Shown here in pieces: positions 13,249-16,221 of a stretch of 16,221 nt of DNA. The position numbers and the translations under genes were made by a program. Source of the stretch: Spirochaetaceae bacterium UBA4077 (GTDB lineage Bacteria > Spirochaetota > Spirochaetia > Treponematales > Rectinemataceae); assembly GCA_002383375.1 (NCBI GenBank), contig DFYR01000039.1:31039-47259 (forward strand), written 5' to 3'. The notes beneath the pieces are model-generated. The model was not told the DNA's origin, searched no databases, and saw nothing but the letters and a program-made list of their open reading frames with translations. The first letter of the stretch is position 1. Each line of letters starts with the position of its first letter.

Positions 13249-15090
13249 ATGGCAAGAATACCAGAATCTCTGATCCAGGAAGTCCTGGACAAGACTAACT
13301 ACATCGCCGTTTACCAGGAAAAAATCCGACTGAATAAAAAGGGCGGCAAATGGTGGGGCCTATGTCCATTCCATGCTGAAAAAACCCCTTCGTTTTCCGT
13401 CGATGCGGAGCGGGGCCTCTTTTACTGTTTTGGTTGCCAAAAGGGCGGTTCGCTCATCGATTTTTTAATGGAAACAGACAAGCTCAGCTTTATCGAGGCT
13501 GTAGAGGAACTGGCGGAGAAAGCCCAGCTCCCCCTTCCAAAAGTAGAGTATCGATCCGACCAGTCGGAAGACGAAAGGATCCAGCTTTACGCACTCTACG
13601 ACAAGCTGGCAAAGGCCTTTCACTGGGTGCTGCGCAACCACAAGGATGCAACCCGCTCTAGGGAAATTTTACAGCGACGGGCAATCAGCGAAGCCTTAGT
13701 GGATAAATTCAGGCTCGGCTACGCCCCGGCGGACAGAACCTGGCTGCACCGTTTTTTGCTGAGTAAGGGATTTTCCAGGGAATTCCTCGCCCGTTCCGGT
13801 CTCTTTTCAGGCAGGAATCCCGAGTACCCCCTCTTCGCCGACCGCATCATGTTCCCCATTGCGGACCAGCGTGGGAGGGTGATTGCCTTCGGCGGACGAT
13901 TGCTCGAAGGCGATGGTCCCAAATATATAAATAGCCCGGATACCCTCATTTTTCATAAGCAAGAAAACCTCTTCGCCCTGGACTCGTCCCTGCCGGCCAT
14001 GAAAAGCCAGGACCGTGTCCTGGTCTGCGAAGGTTACATGGACGCCCTTTCTTTCCACACCGCGGGCATAGACTATGCTGTAGCGCCGCTAGGTACGGCC
14101 TTTACCTCCCAGCAAGCCCGTCTTCTTCGCAGGAGGGTTTCCTCGGTGATTCTCTGCTTCGATTCGGACGAAGCCGGGCTGCGGGCTTCCGAACGAGCGT
14201 GCTCCATAGCCACCGCCGCTGGGCTCGAAACGAAGGTTCTCTCTATGACAGAAGGAAAAGACCCTTCTGAAATTCTGGAGAAATCAGGCCCAGAAGCATT
14301 GAAAAAGCTTACGGAATGCAGTATAAGTAGCGGGGATTTCTTGATTCGCCGCGCAGAAAGCCTTTTCGACATCGCTACCATGAAGGGAAAGTACCAGGCT
14401 TCGCAATTTTTCTTTCCTTACTTGGATGCCCTGGATTCCGACGTGCGGCGGAACGCTTTTTCCGATCTCGTCGGGATGCGGATAGGGATCGGCCCTGGAG
14501 GGTTGATCGCGGATTACAACAAGGCTAAGCGGATGCAGGGACGTCCCCGCGGACAGCACGATGATGGCGGCAAGGACTCTAGCCAGCTACGGTCCAGAGG
14601 AGAAGCCAGAACCGCCGATCTTTTTTTTATGGCCGCCGTTGTCCTTTGCCCTGAGTCCTTTGAAAGGGTCCGGCAACATATTCGGCTCGAGGATCTTGAA
14701 GACCCCCGGGCAAGGGATCTTTACCTCGCCCTGGAGGAAGCATCAGCGCATGACGCAAAGGAGACGGGCTCCATTCTTACGCTGACAAACGACGACGCCG
14801 CTCGACGCTATGTGCTTGCAGTGGCAGCTTCCGGCGAATTGGACCAGGATCCCCAGCGAATCGTTGACGACGGCATAAGGACAATACGGATCCGCAGTCT
14901 TGAAAGAGAAACAATGAGGCTCGTCACGGAAATAGCCCAGCGTTCGGCCCAGAGCCTGGAAGACTCAGGTCCCACTGAGGGGCAGGGGGACGCGCAGACT
15001 GACGAGCAGGTGGCGATTCATACTCTGCTGCAGAAAAAAATGAAAATTGATGAAGAAATTGCACAATTAAAAGGTGAAGTCGATGAGTGA
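13249..15090 (+). CDS. dnaG: DNA primase DnaG
   Basis: DnaG makes the RNA primers that start Okazaki fragments and works with DnaB. The CHC2 zinc ribbon uses C39, H42, C60 and C63 within LCPFHAEKTPSF and LFYCFGCQKGG. The catalytic core has FGGRLLEGDGPKYINSPDT (214-232). The TOPRIM metal sites are CEGYMDAL (260-267) with E261, and CFDSDEAG (303-310) with D305 and D307. The C-terminal 150 or so residues, helicase-binding in other species, are poorly conserved and include a hydrophilic linker near 429-455. The length of 613 aa is typical. Its last eight bases overlap the start of rpoD (ATGAGTGA), so the two are translationally coupled. This is the core of the classical macromolecular-synthesis operon, here without rpsU. 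Confidence 0.97.
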   Translation: MARIPESLIQEVLDKTNYIAVYQEKIRLNKKGGKWWGLCPFHAEKTPSFSVDAERGLFYCFGCQKGGSLIDFLMETDKLSFIEAVEELAEKAQLPLPKVEYRSDQSEDERIQLYALYDKLAKAFHWVLRNHKDATRSREILQRRAISEALVDKFRLGYAPADRTWLHRFLLSKGFSREFLARSGLFSGRNPEYPLFADRIMFPIADQRGRVIAFGGRLLEGDGPKYINSPDTLIFHKQENLFALDSSLPAMKSQDRVLVCEGYMDALSFHTAGIDYAVAPLGTAFTSQQARLLRRRVSSVILCFDSDEAGLRASERACSIATAAGLETKVLSMTEGKDPSEILEKSGPEALKKLTECSISSGDFLIRRAESLFDIATMKGKYQASQFFFPYLDALDSDVRRNAFSDLVGMRIGIGPGGLIADYNKAKRMQGRPRGQHDDGGKDSSQLRSRGEARTADLFFMAAVVLCPESFERVRQHIRLEDLEDPRARDLYLALEEASAHDAKETGSILTLTNDDAARRYVLAVAASGELDQDPQRIVDDGIRTIRIRSLERETMRLVTEIAQRSAQSLEDSGPTEGQGDAQTDEQVAIHTLLQKKMKIDEEIAQLKGEVDE

Positions 15091-16221
15091 CACTGAGCTC
15101 GACCCCGCCATAGCCAAGCTTCTCGAATACGGAAAGGCCAAGAAGTCGATTAGTTTCGATGAACTGTCAGACTTTCTGCCCGAATCGGTGCTCAATTCCG
15201 AAAAGATCGATGCGATTCTCGCCCTCCTGGAAAGCAACAACATCCAGCTGGAGGAAGAGGATATCCAGATCGAAGACGAGCAGGCCCTTAAAAAGGAACT
15301 CGAGAACAAGAAGCTGGTCAACAATTCCAAGGAGTCGGGGAGCGACGACCCAATCCGTCTCTATCTCTACGAAATTGGAAAGGAGCACTTGCTCACTGCG
15401 GAGCAGGAGGTTGAGCTCTCTAAGATGATGGAGGAAGGGGAGGAGATAATTAAAGCGATCTTGCGCACCTCTGGGATGCTTATACCGGAGTTTCACCAAC
15501 TCACTATCAAGGCTCTGCGCAAGGAAGCCAAGGACTCCTCCGGCCAGCGGAAGGAAAATACGGAAAAGATCGCCGAGCGGCGCCGCCTGAATCAGTTCTA
15601 TAGGGACGTCATCCGTGACAACCTTGTCAGCCTCAGGGAATACGTGGATATCAAGAAGCGGATTATCGCCAAGGGTGGCGACATTTTCTCCGACAGCGAC
15701 CTCGTGGAAAAACGCAGTGCCCTGCTTGAGCAGATCAGCGTCGTAGAGATCCACCCTGAGGAAATCAGCAGTTTTTCCGAAAAATTTATCACCGCCGCCA
15801 AGAAGATCAATAAATTCAGGCGGGAACAGGACAGGATCCAGCGTATACTCCAGATCAACTCCATGAAAGACATCCGCATGCTGGGACGCAACCTGACCAT
15901 CAAGGAAAAACGCGAAGCCATAGAGTCTCAGCTCGGCCTACCCTCAGAAGAGATAAAGGAAAAGATCCGGCAGCTCCAGGTCACGGACAAAAAGCTTAAG
16001 GAGCTGGAGGCAGCCTTCGAGGCCGACTGCGACCAGATCATCGTCATGGCCAGGGACATAAACCGAGGCCGCAAGATGATGAAAAGCGCCAAGGACAGGC
16101 TTATAAAAGCCAATCTTAGGCTTGTCGTATCTATCGCTAAAAAATACACAAACCGAGGCCTGCATTTCTTTGACCTGGTCCAGGAAGGCAATATCGGCCT
16201 CATCAAAGCCGTGGAAAAATT
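15083..16221 (+). CDS. rpoD: Housekeeping sigma factor RpoD (sigma-70), 5' part
   Basis: The primary sigma factor directs RNA polymerase to most promoters. The gene runs off the right edge after 379 codons plus two bases. The visible part starts MSDTELDPAIAKLLEYGKAK with a region 1.1-like segment (about 1-60). Region 1.2 follows, DPIRLYLYEIGKEHLLTAEQE (89-109), then a long variable insert of some 215 residues (about 120-335), rich in charged helices, as in other primary sigmas. Regions 2.1-2.2 begin with LIKANLRLVVSIAKKYTNRG (340-359) and FDLVQEGNIGLIKAVEK (363-379). The regions that read the -10 and -35 boxes lie beyond the window. The start overlaps the end of dnaG, and AAGGTGAAG lies just upstream as ribosome-binding site. 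Confidence 0.97.
   Translation, partial: MSDTELDPAIAKLLEYGKAKKSISFDELSDFLPESVLNSEKIDAILALLESNNIQLEEEDIQIEDEQALKKELENKKLVNNSKESGSDDPIRLYLYEIGKEHLLTAEQEVELSKMMEEGEEIIKAILRTSGMLIPEFHQLTIKALRKEAKDSSGQRKENTEKIAERRRLNQFYRDVIRDNLVSLREYVDIKKRIIAKGGDIFSDSDLVEKRSALLEQISVVEIHPEEISSFSEKFITAAKKINKFRREQDRIQRILQINSMKDIRMLGRNLTIKEKREAIESQLGLPSEEIKEKIRQLQVTDKKLKELEAAFEADCDQIIVMARDINRGRKMMKSAKDRLIKANLRLVVSIAKKYTNRGLHFFDLVQEGNIGLIKAVEK

Noticed and set aside
15167..15754. Open frame of 195 codons on the minus strand opposite rpoD
   Set aside because: It lies entirely within rpoD, whose protein is recognisable, and its Leu/Phe/Asp-rich sequence is the reverse of charged sigma helices.
1..16221. Mobile elements, CRISPR arrays, toxin-antitoxin or defence systems
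   Set aside because: No transposase, integrase, Cas-like protein, terminal repeats or regularly spaced direct repeats were seen, and codon use looks even across the window.

Overview
The window is a gene-dense, GC-rich stretch of bacterial chromosome made almost entirely of housekeeping genes. The block rpsB-tsf-frr-uppS-cdsA-dxr-rseP has no pyrH between tsf and frr. From memory, this is the order seen in Treponema pallidum and relatives, and the spirochaete-like dnaG-rpoD pair fits too. I infer a spirochaete (Treponema or a close relative) with higher GC than the pathogenic treponemes. This assignment rests on gene order and protein character, not on a database search.

Layout. At 100-1440 (+) lies dnaB, the replicative helicase, behind a perfect TATAAT box. 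From 8817 down to 1479 (-) runs a long block: maf, rpsB, tsf, frr, uppS, cdsA, dxr, rseP. Neighbouring genes in it touch, overlap or are separated by at most about 100 bases. It joins translation factors (S2, EF-Ts, ribosome recycling factor) to envelope and lipid functions: undecaprenyl diphosphate, CDP-diacylglycerol, the MEP isoprenoid pathway and site-2 protease. dnaB and rseP converge with only 38 bases between them. At 8818-8939 is a divergent promoter region, followed on the + strand by tRNA-Arg(CCG) and a small unrecognised gene (115 codons).

From 9438 a promoter serves a divergent galactokinase-family gene and surE. A second promoter sits inside the 3' end of surE and reads into tRNA-Thr(TGT) and tRNA-Tyr(GTA), which end at a strong intrinsic terminator (11710-11739). 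Then come a CxxCxxCC-type YkgJ-like protein, mltG (septal/peptidoglycan lytic transglycosylase), dnaG (primase) and the 5' part of rpoD, which runs off the right edge.

Together the genes supply replication (DnaB, DnaG), transcription (RpoD), translation (S2, EF-Ts, RRF, three tRNAs) and wall/membrane assembly (UppS, CdsA, Dxr, RseP, MltG). I found no mobile element, CRISPR array, prophage or defence island, and no convincing new multi-gene system. The items most worth a second look are the galactokinase homologue lacking two normally conserved active-site residues, the small 115-codon gene, a hairpin directly in front of the rpsB ribosome-binding site, a U-U mismatch in the tRNA-Thr anticodon stem, and two neighbouring genes with no Shine-Dalgarno sequence. 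No gene-free stretch exceeds 300 bases.
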